Under the pieces are notes generated by a model. The model was not told the origin of the DNA, made no database searches, and was given only the letters and a program-made list of their open reading frames with translations. From Ananas comosus (taxonomy: Eukaryota; Streptophyta; Magnoliopsida; Poales; Bromeliaceae): a stretch of DNA of 64,000 bases. Below, piece after piece: positions 16,016 through 26,921 of this stretch. The position numbers were made by a program, and so were the translations under genes. The stretch covers positions 2,131,490 to 2,195,489 of the forward strand of contig NC_033629.1 in the NCBI RefSeq assembly GCF_001540865.1, written 5' to 3'. The stretch's first letter is position 1; every line of letters starts with the position of its first letter.

Positions 16016-16625
16016 CCTATTAAAAAATGGTGACCGGCACTTGGGGGTATAGGTACCGGTCACCACTTTAATAAGGGCAAAGTTGACCCCTTCCTAGGAC
16101 TACTCCCATCCTAGCACGCTTAACTCTCTTAACCTCTTGGGCCTTGCCACCACCCAAAATGCTTAAGCCGGGTTAAGAGTTTAGCCCTATTATATCCTAT
16201 AGTAAGTAGGATTATCGGCGGTCTTTGCACGAAGTCTCGGCAGTCGTCCGCCTCCCTTTAAGCGCTCCTGGGACGTCCTCCGGCAGGCGTCAGACGGGCA
16301 CAACTACCGAGGAGCGAGGTAGACTTATCTCAGCGAGCACCGATCATCCAGTAACCCTGGCTGCCAGCCGAGACTGACGATCTCACTATGGGACCTGTCG
16401 GGTGGTAATGGGGGAACATAGCTATCTGATACGCAATCGGCGCGCTGCCATGCAGCTTCTCCCAGGGGGTCACCGCATACCTAGGACTACTGACCCATCC
16501 GTAACACGCTTTGGAACTGCTCACTTGAACCTCGTGGGGGCCGGGAGGATTGCATAACCCATAACGGAACAAAATGCAAGCCAGGATTAAGAAATTTAGC
16601 CCTAATTAATAATCATAAGAGTATT
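16016..16625 (-). mobile_element. Cassandra-like TRIM with 5S rRNA-derived LTRs
   Basis: Cassandra elements are short nonautonomous retrotransposons whose LTRs carry a 5S rRNA-like sequence with its Pol III promoter. Read on the minus strand, two related blocks begin AGGGCTAAATTTCTTAATCC (near 16604) and AGGGCTAAACTCTTAACCCG (near 16188). Each is followed by 5S-like words: GGATGGGTCAGTAGTCCTAG and GTGACCCCCTGGGA in the first, GTTAAGCGTGCTAGGATGGG and AGTAGTCCTAGGA in the second. Real plant 5S has AAGCGTGCTTGGG, AGTAGTACTAGGATGGGTGA and CCCTGGGAAGT. A non-coding internal part (about 16210-16430) separates them. Exact LTR ends and TSD were not fixed. Confidence 0.65.
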
Positions 16626-18764
16626 GCAAATAAAGATTATTTTAGGTAAAACTTCATAACCTATAAACATGCATCATATATTTGTAATTTAAAAAATATT
16701 CCTCACTCTATCTCACTTCTTATTCCCCAATAATTCATTCTTTGTATTATTATTCTATCCTAAATATAAACCTCATAGTCTTTATTAAAAAAACATAGAT
16801 TAATATAATTCATATACGATAAAAAAATCGAATACGAAAGATAAAATACGAATAAAAATTCGTATGCTGGTCTTAATAATTTTAAGTATCGTATAAAAAA
16901 ATACGAGTATAAAAATTAGATATTCGCTGCAATAATTCAGATACCGATTATACGAAAATTACATTTTATCATTTAAAAATTACGGAATAAAAAATTCTTT
17001 ATTTAATTAAATTTTTAGATTTATGCTATTATCGATCAATAATAATACTTTATATTTTTTTTTTTTATACATTCTTAAAAATATAAAAATATGAAATTGG
17101 CATATATACTTATTCACTATATATATTATATATAACCTACAAGGCACAGCACACCAACAACACACACGACACAAAAAGGGGACGATCTGGTAGCGACTGG
17201 CTCCCACGTTGAGCCTCCCAGCTCCACACATTCGGCGGCCGAGGCTGATGTGCAGGCCTCATGGACCGCGAATTTTTCCTACACATGCCGCGATTTCTCT
17301 TACCCTGCGCGCCTCCTCGCTTCGTCCCTTTTTGCTTTAGAATCATTTAGTTTAAATAGTTAAAACTAAATTTTATTTTTTTAACTATAATATAAACTAA
17401 ATCTAATTTAAAATTAATTAACAATATTTTTAAACTTTAAATGTTGTTTTTACTATCAAATGCAACAATTTGAATTTAATTTTAAAAATAAAAGCCTTTA
17501 ATTTAAATAAAAAATAAAAGTTATGTTTATAAATACAACATAATTTATAGTTTAAATTAAATTAATATATTTGAAATTTCCTGTCATTTTAATATATCAA
17601 ATTAACAATTTGAATTGAAATATACTATTCATTTGAACATAAATTTTTTCATTCTGAAAATAAAAATAAAAATTAAAATTGAATTTAATGTACACAATTA
17701 TAAAGTTTAAGCTCAAATTGAATTTTAAATTCAATTTATAAAGGTTTATTACTTATCAAATTAGCACTATCTAATTTGGTAAGTAACAAAATTAAACAAG
17801 GAAACAAATATTTGTATAAGGTTGATCAAATTTGGTAATTAGTTTGTATTTTTTTTTCCATATTATCCTTATGAATGGTAACCTATTGAGCATGTAACCA
17901 CTATGCAAAAGTCAATATCGCCCTTAAAATATGAACGGTTAGATTTATTTTATTTGGTGTATTGAAGCATTCCTCTACTTTAAAACACAAATCTTTTGGG
18001 GGTTGAAATAAAAGATATAAAGTTTTTGATTCTCAGTTTAATCAAACTCAAATTTGATAGTTTATTTTAAAATTTTACTTTTAATAATTACCATGAAAAT
18101 ATATAAAAAGAAATTAAACTTATATTTTATATTGATTATTACATATATATATATATATATATAGCGTTGGCTACGTACGTAAGGTGCCTCTCTTATTCAA
18201 CAAAGGAGGACTCTGTGGAGACTAAGCCTTTGAATAAGGACCAAGATGTCAAAACTTAAGACAAAATAAACAAAAATATAGTTTAGTACTTAATAGTAGG
18301 AGTAATATTATTAATCAATTTTAAAAACTAATTAGATTAACCGGAACGCCACATACATATAGAATCGATATTCAAATTCTAGTATGATTGAAAATAATAA
18401 ATTCTAATATATCTATAAACCTAAGCCGATCAAAAATAACAAAATAACCGGACTAAAAATAAGAAAATAAAATTTTTTCTAAATATAGCCTAAAAATGCA
18501 TAAACAAAGGCCTATACAGTTAAATTTGGTTCCAAACACGGACAGAGCCATTTTGCTATTTTGCTGTTTGAGATATAGATATCGAAAAGCATTTTCTGAA
18601 TTTAAGTAGCACGTTAAAAATAAGCATCCGAACGAAAAATTATAACTGTTTAAAAATTTATCGCGGGGATCATAAAAATTATCAAGTTGAACGAAATTTT
18701 TGGCATGACTTTGTTGAGACACGTTTTTCCATAAACTCTGCAAAAAAAAAAAAGCATTTGTGTT
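16626..18764. other. Long AT-rich spacer, no gene recognised
   Basis: Over 2 kb of AT-rich DNA with a (TA)n run at about 18144-18163 and one GC-richer island at 17140-17340. The island's ORFs are short, overlap on both strands and have no recognisable motif. I find no TIRs, RNA genes or conserved protein signatures. Confidence 0.55.
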
Positions 18765-18935
18765 TTGTTTTTTTTGTTTTTTCTTTGAAAGAGATAGGTA
18801 GCACGCTACCCGCTTCGTTTATTTCATTTAAAAATAAACTTAGCTAGAAATGAGAATCAACTAGTATTCGAACTTGGGTCTCGGTTACTAATTTAATTAG
18901 TTTTTCTGCTTTACTATTTTACATTGAAAAGTACT
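18765..18935 (-). mobile_element. tRNA-derived SINE (minus copy)
   Basis: On the minus strand it contains a B-box-like AAGTTCGAATAC, the body CTAGTTGATTCTCATTTCTA, then the tail AAATGAAATAAACGAAGCGG and GTAGCGTGCTACC. A CTATCTCTTTC terminus and an A-rich tail (the T runs at 18765-18786) follow. The tRNA-like head is degraded. Same family as 31502-31672 and 38880-39062. Confidence 0.7.
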
Positions 18936-19233
18936 AATAAATGGCCAATGAGTTCCACGTAAACTAAACAATTACCTACAAATTTGACCCCTTTAATTAT
19001 TAACTATTTTTCCCCCCCCTCTTTGACCACACTGAACCTTTGACCCGTTACCTTCCTCGTTTCCATAAGCTACAAGCCAATTCCACAAAGTCAAACATCC
19101 ATGAGCCGCAGTTGACCAACGACCGCTGACTTTCTCACCACCTTTTTTACACACACATGACATAAATGTGTTGTGTGTGCGTGTGTATATATATATACAT
19201 CCAATAGAACAGTACTACACATTGATCTCATTA

Positions 19234-19725
19234 ATGTCAACACCCCAAAACAACAACATTGACACCATGCCTTCAACTAAGAGAGAGCTCAATGGCCTGA
19301 GACCCCCAACACTCAATGTGAATAAGACCTCATGGGAGATAAAGAAGCCCGCGGCGACCGACCGCCGCCCCCAGCTGCACTGCCAGCGCCGGCGCCAGCG
19401 CCAGTTCCAGCCGCTGCACCCTCCTCCGGTGGTCATGTATGTGCACACGCCCAAGATCGTCCACGCCGCGCCGCACGAGTTCAGGGCGCTGGTGCAGCGA
19501 CTTACGGGAAATTCGCCGTCCTCCTCCGATCCCTCCCCTCCTCCTGAGACCGGAGCGAGGCGAGGAGATTGCGGTGCGGGTTGTGATGGTAGCGATCCTC
19601 TGATACTTACGCTGGGTCAGCGTTCGGGTGCGGGAGATGCGGTTCCGTCGCCGGTTTCGCCGGGGCTCTTCTCGTGCTCTCCAAACACAGTTCAAACGTT
19701 TCAGGGGTTTAGTTCTTTGTTATAG
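19234..19725 (+). CDS. VQ-motif transcriptional co-regulator
   Basis: VQ proteins are small plant-specific nuclear cofactors that bind WRKY factors and MAP-kinase pathways. This intronless ORF encodes 163 aa. The core FRALVQRLTG (residues 83-92) is the diagnostic FxxxVQxxTG motif. It is preceded by VVMYVHTPKIVHAAPHEF, which resembles the segment before the motif in MKS1/VQ21-type proteins, as does the N-terminal TKRELNGLRPPTLNVNK. I chose the ATG at 19234 because the in-frame ATG at 19168 lies in the promoter-like (TA)n stretch; a TATATATATA box is at 19185-19196. The arginine-rich segment RRPQLHCQRRRQRQFQ (45-60) is odd. In the next frame the same DNA reads as a proline/alanine-rich run more usual for the family, so a pair of compensating indels is possible. 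The C-terminus ends TFQGFSSLL. Confidence 0.85.
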   Translation: MSTPQNNNIDTMPSTKRELNGLRPPTLNVNKTSWEIKKPAATDRRPQLHCQRRRQRQFQPLHPPPVVMYVHTPKIVHAAPHEFRALVQRLTGNSPSSSDPSPPPETGARRGDCGAGCDGSDPLILTLGQRSGAGDAVPSPVSPGLFSCSPNTVQTFQGFSSLL

Positions 19726-20044
19726 CTCAAGTATACATGCATGCAGTGACTCCATTTAATTTGTAGATAATAAGTGTTTCAAATTAAGAGTAGTACTAGA
19801 GATCATAAAGCTGATCATGCATGCTTTTGAACTGCCTCAGTTTTGTGGTTAATTAATTAATAAGTGAATTTCTGTATGATCGATTAATTGTTCTCAATAA
19901 TGCAAATTTCCTCAGCGTAGGTGGATAAGTATGTGCCTTAGTTTTGTGGTTAATTAATAAGTGAGTTTATGGTTGATTAATTGTTCTCTATAATGCAAAA
20001 ATTCTCAGTGTAGGTGCTAAGTTACTCGGTATATATATAAAGAG

Positions 20045-20273
20045 AGAGAGTAGAGTTCGGCTACTGTGTTATCAATAGCACCAAGCATTTGGTGTTATCA
20101 AATTTTTTTGCTGTTAAATCTATTTCTTTAATCATTCGCACTCATTGGATCATACTATAACCAAGCATCCACCCAATCTTAGGAGATCACTATCATCCTA
20201 ATCGCACATCCCTTAATCTAATGGCTGATAACCTAATAACACCAATGACTTGGTGCTATTAATAATATAGTTG

Positions 20274-20276
<3 letters not shown>
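20045..20276. mobile_element. Foldback TIR element next to GA and TA tracts
   Basis: Left arm AGTTCGGCTACTGTGTTATC then AATAGCACCAAGC; the inverted right arm reads AACTATATTATTAATAGCAC then CAAGTCATTGGTGTTAT. The arms match over about 45 bp. The element lies between a short GA run (20041-20050) and (TA)n at 20277-20306. Non-coding. Part of a group described in the findings. Confidence 0.65.
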
Positions 20277-20307
<31 letters not shown>

Positions 20308-20308
<1 letters not shown>

Positions 20309-20862
20309 TCGAATTGAGCTAAAATATTATCAATAGCAAACATGCTTCGTTGTTACCAATTTATTTTCGATGTTGAATTAAGCTTCCGAATCAACAATCG
20401 GCGCTATTGAGCATGATCTAGAAAACTAGAAGTACCTAGCTAAAAATCAAATTTTATTCTATATTGTTTTCTTGTACATTAATAAGTGGATACAAAAATG
20501 AACCGCTTAAAATAAATATCCTTAAAAAAATAATGACAATATTTGTATAATCGAAATTAAGAGTATAGATATTGTTTTAAATAGTTTAAAGGATTCTCTT
20601 ACTGAAATTCAATTAATTTAGATTTTTTTACACCGTTAAACAAGCAAGCGCCTCATACCGACAATTAAAATTATAAAATTTTATAATCTTTAAATCATTA
20701 GGTCAATGACGTCAAAAAATTTAAAATTTAATTTTTAAATAATGTAAATAGTATAGATCATGTTCGTCGATTTGAATGCTCCATCATCGAAAATAAATCG
20801 ATAACGACATAGTCCGTTCGTTATGGTTATAATATTGTAGCCCAACTCTCTCTCTCTCTCTC
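20308..20862. mobile_element. Long foldback element
   Basis: The left arm includes AATATTATCAATAGC and TTATTTTCGATGTTGAATTA. The inverted right arm includes AATATTATAACCAT and TTATTTTCGATGATGGAGCA. Homology extends about 100 bp inward. It abuts (TA)n on the left and (CT)n at 20845-20864 on the right. Non-coding. Confidence 0.6.
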
Positions 20863-20867
20863 TCTAT

Positions 20868-21128
20868 AGATATATAGAGTAGAGTTGCTGTGCTAGTACA
20901 GCAACTCTTGTGCTCCTAAATTTCTAATCATTCATCAATTTGATAGATGGTTAGGGACCTAGGATGAAAGAGAGAAGAAAAATTAGAAAGAAATTTAAAG
21001 AAAAGAAAAATTGGAATATCTATTTTTTTTTTTTCTAATTTCTCACCATTTATCAAAATGGACGGATGGTTAGCAACTTAGGAGCATAAGGGCTGTTGTG
21101 CTCCAATAGTATAGTAGCCCTACTCTCT
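20868..21128. mobile_element. Foldback TIR element
   Basis: The left arm reads AGAGTTGCTGTGCTAG and then TTGTGCTCCTAAATTTCTAA. The right arm, inverted, reads AGGGCTACTATACTATTGGA and TTATGCTCCTAAG. The centre is also mirror-like (TCTAATCATTCATCAATTTG against AATTTCTCACCATTTATCAA). Microsatellite remnants of CT and TA bound it on both sides. Confidence 0.6.
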
Positions 21129-21139
21129 CTCTATATATA

Positions 21140-21975
21140 TTATATGAGTCCAGCTATCATGCTATTAATAGCACAAAGCGTTTGATGTTACAAAGTTTTT
21201 TGCCGTTAGATCTACCATTTTAAACATTTTTACTCATTAAATCATAATATTTAACCAACCATATACTCAAATTTAGAGGATCACTATCATCCTAATTGCA
21301 CGTTCCTTCCTCCAAAGGCCAATAACCAAATATCACCGACCGCTTGGTGCTATTAATAATAGGGCTTTTTTTGCAAATAGCCCCCTGACAAATTTTATTT
21401 GCAAAAATAGCCCCGTCTAAAAATTATTTGCAAAAATGGCCCTGCCCCTGCCACGCCAGCGCCATGTCAGCGCCACGCGGGTAGGGCGGGCCCAGGTGTT
21501 TAAGTTGAACACGGTGAACCATTCACCGTGTTCAATATAAAATTTTTATATTGGACACGGTGAATGGTTCACCGTGTCCAATACAAATACCCCAACAATG
21601 ACTAAGTTGGAGGTATTTGTATTAGACACGGTGAACCATTCACCGTGTCCAATTGTTTGTATTGGACACGGTGAATGGTTTACCGTGTCCAATACAAATA
21701 TTTCGATCTTAGCTATTTTGTATTGGACACGGTGAATCATTCACCGTGTCCAATACAAAAACTTTGTATTGAATACGATGAATGGTTCACCGTGTTCAAC
21801 TTAACCATCTGGCCCAGCCTCGCCCGCGTGGCGGTGACGTGGCGCTTGCGTGGCGGGGTCAGGGCCATTTTTGCAAATAAATTTTTGACAGGGCCAATTT
21901 AAAAAAAAAAATTTGTAAGGGGGCTATTTGCAAAAAAAGCCCTTAATAATAGTATAATAATAGCCTACTTCTATA
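21140..21975. mobile_element. Foldback element split by a MULE insertion
   Basis: The left arm GTCCAGCTATCATGCTATTA and the right-arm pieces GACCGCTTGGTGCTATTAAT and GTATAATAATAGCCTACTTC belong to the family of 20045-20276. They share the words CACTATCATCCTAAT and CCGTTAGATCTA. The right arm is interrupted at 21362-21942 by the MULE element, so this copy is older than that insertion. Confidence 0.6.
21362..21942. mobile_element. MULE miniature carrying six hairpin-forming repeats
   Basis: The 581-bp element has perfect 25-bp inverted termini (outer bases GGGCTTTTTTTGCAAATAGC) and a perfect 9-bp duplication TTAATAATA at 21353-21361 and 21943-21951. This is a Mutator-like signature. A second inverted layer, GCAAAAATGGCCCTG with GCCACGCCAGCGCCA, lies inside. 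Between 21506 and 21806 there are six near-identical units of the form CACGGTGAAYSATTCACCGTG, each an almost perfect palindrome, separated by short TTGTATTGG/CCAATACAA arms and AT-rich spacers. There is no transposase, and the short ORFs are translations of the repeats. Confidence 0.9.
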
Positions 21976-23195
21976 TTATTAAAAAAATAATGTTTATGAT
22001 AATTTCATTAAACTATATAAATCACTGTATTCGCGGTGGGAATAAGATAGTTTTGGGGACGCCGCATCATCGCCCCCACGATCCCACCCCAAAAAACCCT
22101 TTTCCGCTCACCTCCCGGTGAGTTGCTCGTAGTTCACCGTCGTGGTGAGATCACCTCCGGTGAGCTTACCCCGCCCCGATCTCCACCGACCCTTCCCCTC
22201 TACGTAGCGATCGCGGTTTCGTTCACCTCCCCCAACGCCGAAGCTCGCTATTTTATTATTGCTATTGTTGTTACTACTCTCCTCTCACGCACCGGTAAGG
22301 TTCTTCACCTCCCCTAATTGTTTATTCCTCGCTGTAATTTCTCCTTTTTCCGCCCCCCTTTCCCTCCCAATTCGGGGTTTGAATTCGTCCACCGGGGAGA
22401 ATTGCGCGGTTTGGTCAATTTTGAGGAGGATCTGATCGATTTTGAGGTCGAATTTTGGGGGTTTTGAGGGAATTTGAGGGCGTGGAGAGGCGACACAGTG
22501 TTCGGAGGCGATGGGTGCAGCAATTGGTGCCATTGATGCCGATTTTGTGATGAAAATCTTGTTTTTGTTCGTTGGATTAGGTTCCTTGGGCCTAATTAGG
22601 GCTTACGTTGTGATTTTGTTTCTTACAATGCTAAGTTTTGAGAGGACACTATGGGTGCAACTATCCGTGCGATTGATGCCGATTTTGTGATAAAAATCTT
22701 GCTTTTGTTCGTGGGACTAAGCTTCTTTGGCCAAATTAGGGTTTATGTTGGCATTTGTTGCTCATAATGTTGCTTTTGGTAGCTCCTACGTGCAGTTACA
22801 CGCTTCTATCTTTTACCTTTTTTCAGTAATTTGGAGCTTTTTTTTGGCATGTTTGAAATATTGGGAAGCGTTATTTCTATGTAACATTAGTGTTAATGTG
22901 TTCAAAATTGCAACCTTTCGCCCTTCATTGCTCCTCATGGAATTTTATTTCATGTATAAGTTAGTGTGGATTATATATTGGTGGCTTTATTTTGGATTTT
23001 GGTCGCTTTGAGATTGAATATGATTAATATGATGATAGAAGTTGCCTATTACTATAGAAATACATTAAATCCTATATTGATTTTTTCATATTTAAGATTA
23101 GCTATTATACTGTCGGAAGGGTTGGCCCTTTAACGCTAATTCTTGCCAATTAAATATTATACATATATATGGCGCAGATTTCAATCTGCTTATCC
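21976..23195 (+). promoter_or_regulatory. FRS 5' flank, probable 5' UTR exon and UTR intron
   Basis: A GC-richer stretch at 22040-22293 ends in CACCG|GTAAGG, a good donor. GGCGCAG at 23173-23179 is a plausible acceptor 16 nt before the ATG at 23196. A 5' UTR intron of about 0.9 kb is therefore likely. Within that intron about 95 bp is tandemly duplicated (22511-22605 and 22651-22745), sharing words such as TTGATGCCGATTTTGTGAT and AAAATCTTG. No other gene is seen here. Confidence 0.55.
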
Positions 23196-26100
23196 ATGGA
23201 GAGTGCGAGGAGCGAGAACGACGACTATATAACCGACTATGTGCAATGCCTTATGTCATTGGACGGCAATGCTCGCAATAGCGAGAATGAGAACACTGTC
23301 CTTTCGGGCTCTCCCCCTGCTGAAGGGGAGCCTGCAAATACTACCATTGCTATAACTGATCAGTCCGAGATAAAAGAAGTAGCTTCTATAACCACTGGTA
23401 GTGCTAAGGAGCCTGAGGTCGGTATGGAATTCGAATCTGATGAAGCCGCGAAAACTTTCTATAATGAATATGCAAGGCGCTTGGGGTTCCCATTTCGAGT
23501 CGGACGGTCTCGGCGTTCCAAAGGAGTTGAGGAGGTGCTCATTATGAAGAGGTTTGTTTGTTCGAAGGAAGGTGTTTATAGAAAGAAAACTTCTGGTGAG
23601 TGCACGAGGAAGCGCGAAAGGATCTCAATGAGAGAAGGTTGCAAAGCCATGATGGAAGTAGTTAGGGATTCCAACCGTTGGGTTATTTCCAAGCTCGAGA
23701 AGAATCATAATCATCATCTAGGTACTTGTAGTCGAGTAGGTTATCTTCGTGCTCGAGGTTTTATTGATAATTCAGATAAGGCCACTATAGTGGCCTCTGA
23801 TGCGATGGCCCTTTTTCGACAAAATGCCTTTGGGGAAGGAGGAGATGCGCAGGGCCTGCTTGACTACTTCAAGAAGATGCAAGCCGAAAACCCTAATTTC
23901 TTTTATGCAATACAGGTTGAAAACAACAGTTGCGTGACCAATGCCTTTTGGGCCGATGCAAGGGCTAGAACAGCTTACCGCTATTTCGGTGATGCTGTTA
24001 CATTTGACACGACATACAAGAAAAATAAGTACATGATGCCGTTCGTCACTTTCTCTGGAGTCAATCATCACCTCCAACCTGTTATTTTTGGGTGCGCTTT
24101 ACTTGTAGATGAGACCGAGTTCTCTTTTATATGGTTGTTTGAGACTTGGTTAGCTGCAATGGGTGGTCAGGCTCCTTGTTCATTAGTTTCCGATCAGAAT
24201 CGGGCAATGGCAGCGGCAATTGCTAAGGTGTTTCCAAATACGTGTCATCGGTTTTGCAAGTGGCTTATTTTGAGTAGAAGCAAGCAGAAATTAGCCCATG
24301 TGTATTCAGCACACCCTACTTTGAGGGCCGAATTGGAAAGATGTGTAATTGAGTCTGAGACCATTCAATCATTTGAAACAACTTGGGCTTCGATAATTGA
24401 TGAGTATGATCTGAGGAAGAATACGTGGCTTCAAGCATTATTTAATATTCGTCAAAAGTGGATCCCTTTGTATTTAAAAGACACATTTTTTGCAGAAGTT
24501 TCTCCAACGCAGAAGCTAGAAACCATGAATGACTTCTACAAGAAGCACTTTAATACCAAGACATCATTAAAAATCTTCCTTACTCAGTTTGATTTGGCCA
24601 TGGCGAGCCGATACGAGGATGAGGCTAATGCAGACTTTGATATGCTTTGCAGCAGACCAACTTTGAAAACCGCTTCATTAATAGAAAAACAAGCGGCATC
24701 TATCTACACAAAAGCTGTATTTGATAAATTTCAGGAGGAATTTGTTCAGTCTTTAGGTTATAGCATTCATAAAATCAAGGATGGCACTATTGGGAAGTTC
24801 AGCGTTACAAGAGATGAGGATTCGCTTGATACATTCTTTGTCTCTTATAACTCTGCTAAAAAGACAGCAAACTGTAGCTGCAAGAATTTTGAATTTTCGG
24901 GGATTTTATGCCGCCATATTTTGGGGGTCCTCTTAATAGTCGATCCACGTGTGCTCCCTGGAGAGTGCTTCTTGAAACGGTGGGCAAGGAACGCCAAAGA
25001 TGGAATTAGTTCTGATGAAAACAATTCTCTCCCTCAGGATTGGCAAGAATCAATAACCTCACGATATGGTGACCTATGTCATGATGCAATTAGATGTGCT
25101 GAGAGAGGTGCAGCTTCACTTGAGGTGTACAAAGCAGCAAAAGATGTGTTAGCAAAGGCTTATGCAGAAATTGTGGCCTCCGAGAAAAATCCTGATAGTG
25201 GAGCCCAAAGGGGTGCAATCAATATTAATGAGGAGATTACAATAGACGAAGCGATGAACCACCAGTCCTTGCAAGATCCAGAGCGAAAGGTATGTGAACT
25301 TTTATAAGGTAATGTATCTTTATCTATGCTCGTTGTGCATTGCTGGCCCTGTGTGTGCCTCATTGGCTCGGCTAGCTGGTTTTATTTTCATATGTAGGGC
25401 GATGGACCTATCATGTCTTAATTTGTATAGTTGTGATAAATACGTACTTTGTTATGCTACAATCTTTTACATATCACATATTATCTGCTCCTAATCGTCA
25501 GTTTCGTGCTTTCATTACCATTTGTTTGACATTAAGGGGGTGTTTGGTTTGCTGTAAAAGTAGTCTGAAAATTAATTTTCAGTTGAAAAACATTTTTCTG
25601 ATGTTTGGTTCTCTGTAAAAAAATTTTCTCCGAAAGTTTTTTTTACGGATTCCGTGAAAATTTGGGGTTTTCGTTCTCCGCTCCGCAAGAGCGGAAAACG
25701 AAAAGCTACAGTGGAAAATGGCGGGGTTCATAGGACTTTTTATGCGCGGTCCACGAGGTGAGCTTCACCTCGTGNTCGTGTGTGTATATATATATTTTAT
25801 ATATAAAAGAGAGAGAGGGGATAAAGAATTATTATATATAGATTTATTTATAAATATATAATAATTTATTTTATAATATTAACTATATATTATTATTATA
25901 TATTTATTATATAATATATTTTAAATATATATTTCTTTTATAAATATAAATTATAATAATTAAATATATTATAATAATTATTATATATTAATAATATATA
26001 ATATATATAATTAGAGAAAATATATAATAATTATAATATATTAATAATATATATAACAAAAAATATATTAAATAATTTTTCATCTACTTTTCTTTTTCTT

Positions 26101-26921
26101 TCAACCAAACAACTGTCAAGGAAAACTACTTTTCTTTTCCTACAAACCAAACACAAATGACGTAAAATTTTTTTCCACCGAAAACTTTTTTCCACCGTAA
26201 ATTTTTTTTCCACAGTTTTACGTGGAACCAAACACACCCTAAGTGAATGCAGTAATATAACATTATTCAACCTTGGTGCCTATGACTTGTGAGAGATATC
26301 GGACGAGCTTTTGACCTACATTACTTACCTAAGCATTCCTAGTAATCAAGACATCAATTTACTTCCAACTTCTTGTTGTAAAGATCTTTGCCAGACTACC
26401 GTATCCATTATCTGCTCACCTTTTCACAAGTAGTAAGTAGAAGCAGTTGCAGTAATTTTTTTTTTTCTTTGTAAAAAATGCTGAACACTTTTTGCCAATG
26501 CCTAGCTTCCATCTACATTCTGACAAAACCATTAAATTCCTGCAAAATCATCTACTTATATATCTTCCCTCTACATTCTGAATTTTCATATATATACTCT
26601 TCTATGCACTTTCTTACATTAATGTCCTTATCTTAATTCAATCTATGGGGAGAAATCGGCTATCTACTAGGAAATTATAATTACATAAAGAGGACCAGTT
26701 TTGTGAATACAAGGGTGTAAAGAAATTCAGTTTGTGCAGATCATATACTAAATTTAGAATTTGCATAGATACTTGTATAAAAAGATAATTTTACCAGGGT
26801 ATATTTGTAAACAAATTATGTTCTGATAAATTCTAATGCAATATATTGGGTATTTCGTGTGCCTTTGCAGGTGACAAATTTACTTGGCCAGTTGCTTGGT
26901 TCCACGTGGTCGCCAGTGTGA
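23196..26921 (+). CDS. FAR1-related sequence (FHY3/FAR1 family) transcription factor
   Basis: FHY3/FAR1 proteins are transcription factors domesticated from a MULE transposase; the founders act in phytochrome A signalling. Two coding exons, 23196-25289 and 26871-26921, give 714 aa. Order: acidic N-terminus; FAR1 zinc-binding domain about 76-180 (VGMEFESDEAAKTFYNEYAR, then RFVCSKEG, GCKAMMEV, HNHHL); MULE transposase domain about 250-450 (TNAFWADARARTAYRYFGDA, FDTTY with D271, LVSDQNRAM with D333, VFPNTCHRFCKWLI); SWIM zinc finger C560-x-C562-x9-C572-x-H574. The usual His in HRxCxWH is Leu here (HRFCKWL). The AAG|GTATGT donor at 25290 joins in phase to VTNLLGQLLGSTWSPV, replacing the read-through ending VCELL. 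I prefer the ATG at 23196 because an acceptor-like AG falls between it and the upstream in-frame ATG at 23169. The intron contains a Tourist-like element. Confidence 0.9.
25536..26239. mobile_element. Tourist-like (PIF/Harbinger) element in FRS intron
   Basis: The ends read GGGGGTGTTTGGTT (left) and, inverted, GGGTGTGTTTGGTT (right). The 3-bp duplication TAA lies at 25533-25535 and 26240-26242. Inner mirrored words include TCAGTTGAAAAACATTTTTC and TTTTCCACCGAAAAC-like sequence. The core is AT-rich with TA repeats (25783-26060) and contains an N at 25775. At 704 bp it is long for this class and may hold a nested insertion. Confidence 0.82.

Noticed and set aside
16330..16572. Possible intact 5S rRNA gene
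   Set aside because: Only parts of 5S match, two partial copies exist, and the surrounding LTR-like words fit a Cassandra-type element better.
17137..17346. Possible gene in the GC-richer island (69-aa minus ORF)
   Set aside because: No start context, splice partners or recognisable motif, and overlapping ORFs on the same strand.
21500..21810. CRISPR-like array of spaced repeats
   Set aside because: Plant nuclear DNA. Repeats lie within a TIR element with a TSD, spacers are irregular and the units are palindromes in alternating orientation.
21546..21902. ORFs reading VNHSPCPI repeats in both directions
   Set aside because: Translations of the palindromic repeats inside the MULE miniature, not a repeat protein.
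22727..23011. 94-aa hydrophobic plus ORF before the FRS gene
   Set aside because: Lies in the likely 5' UTR intron with T-rich codons. Its composition explains the hydrophobicity.
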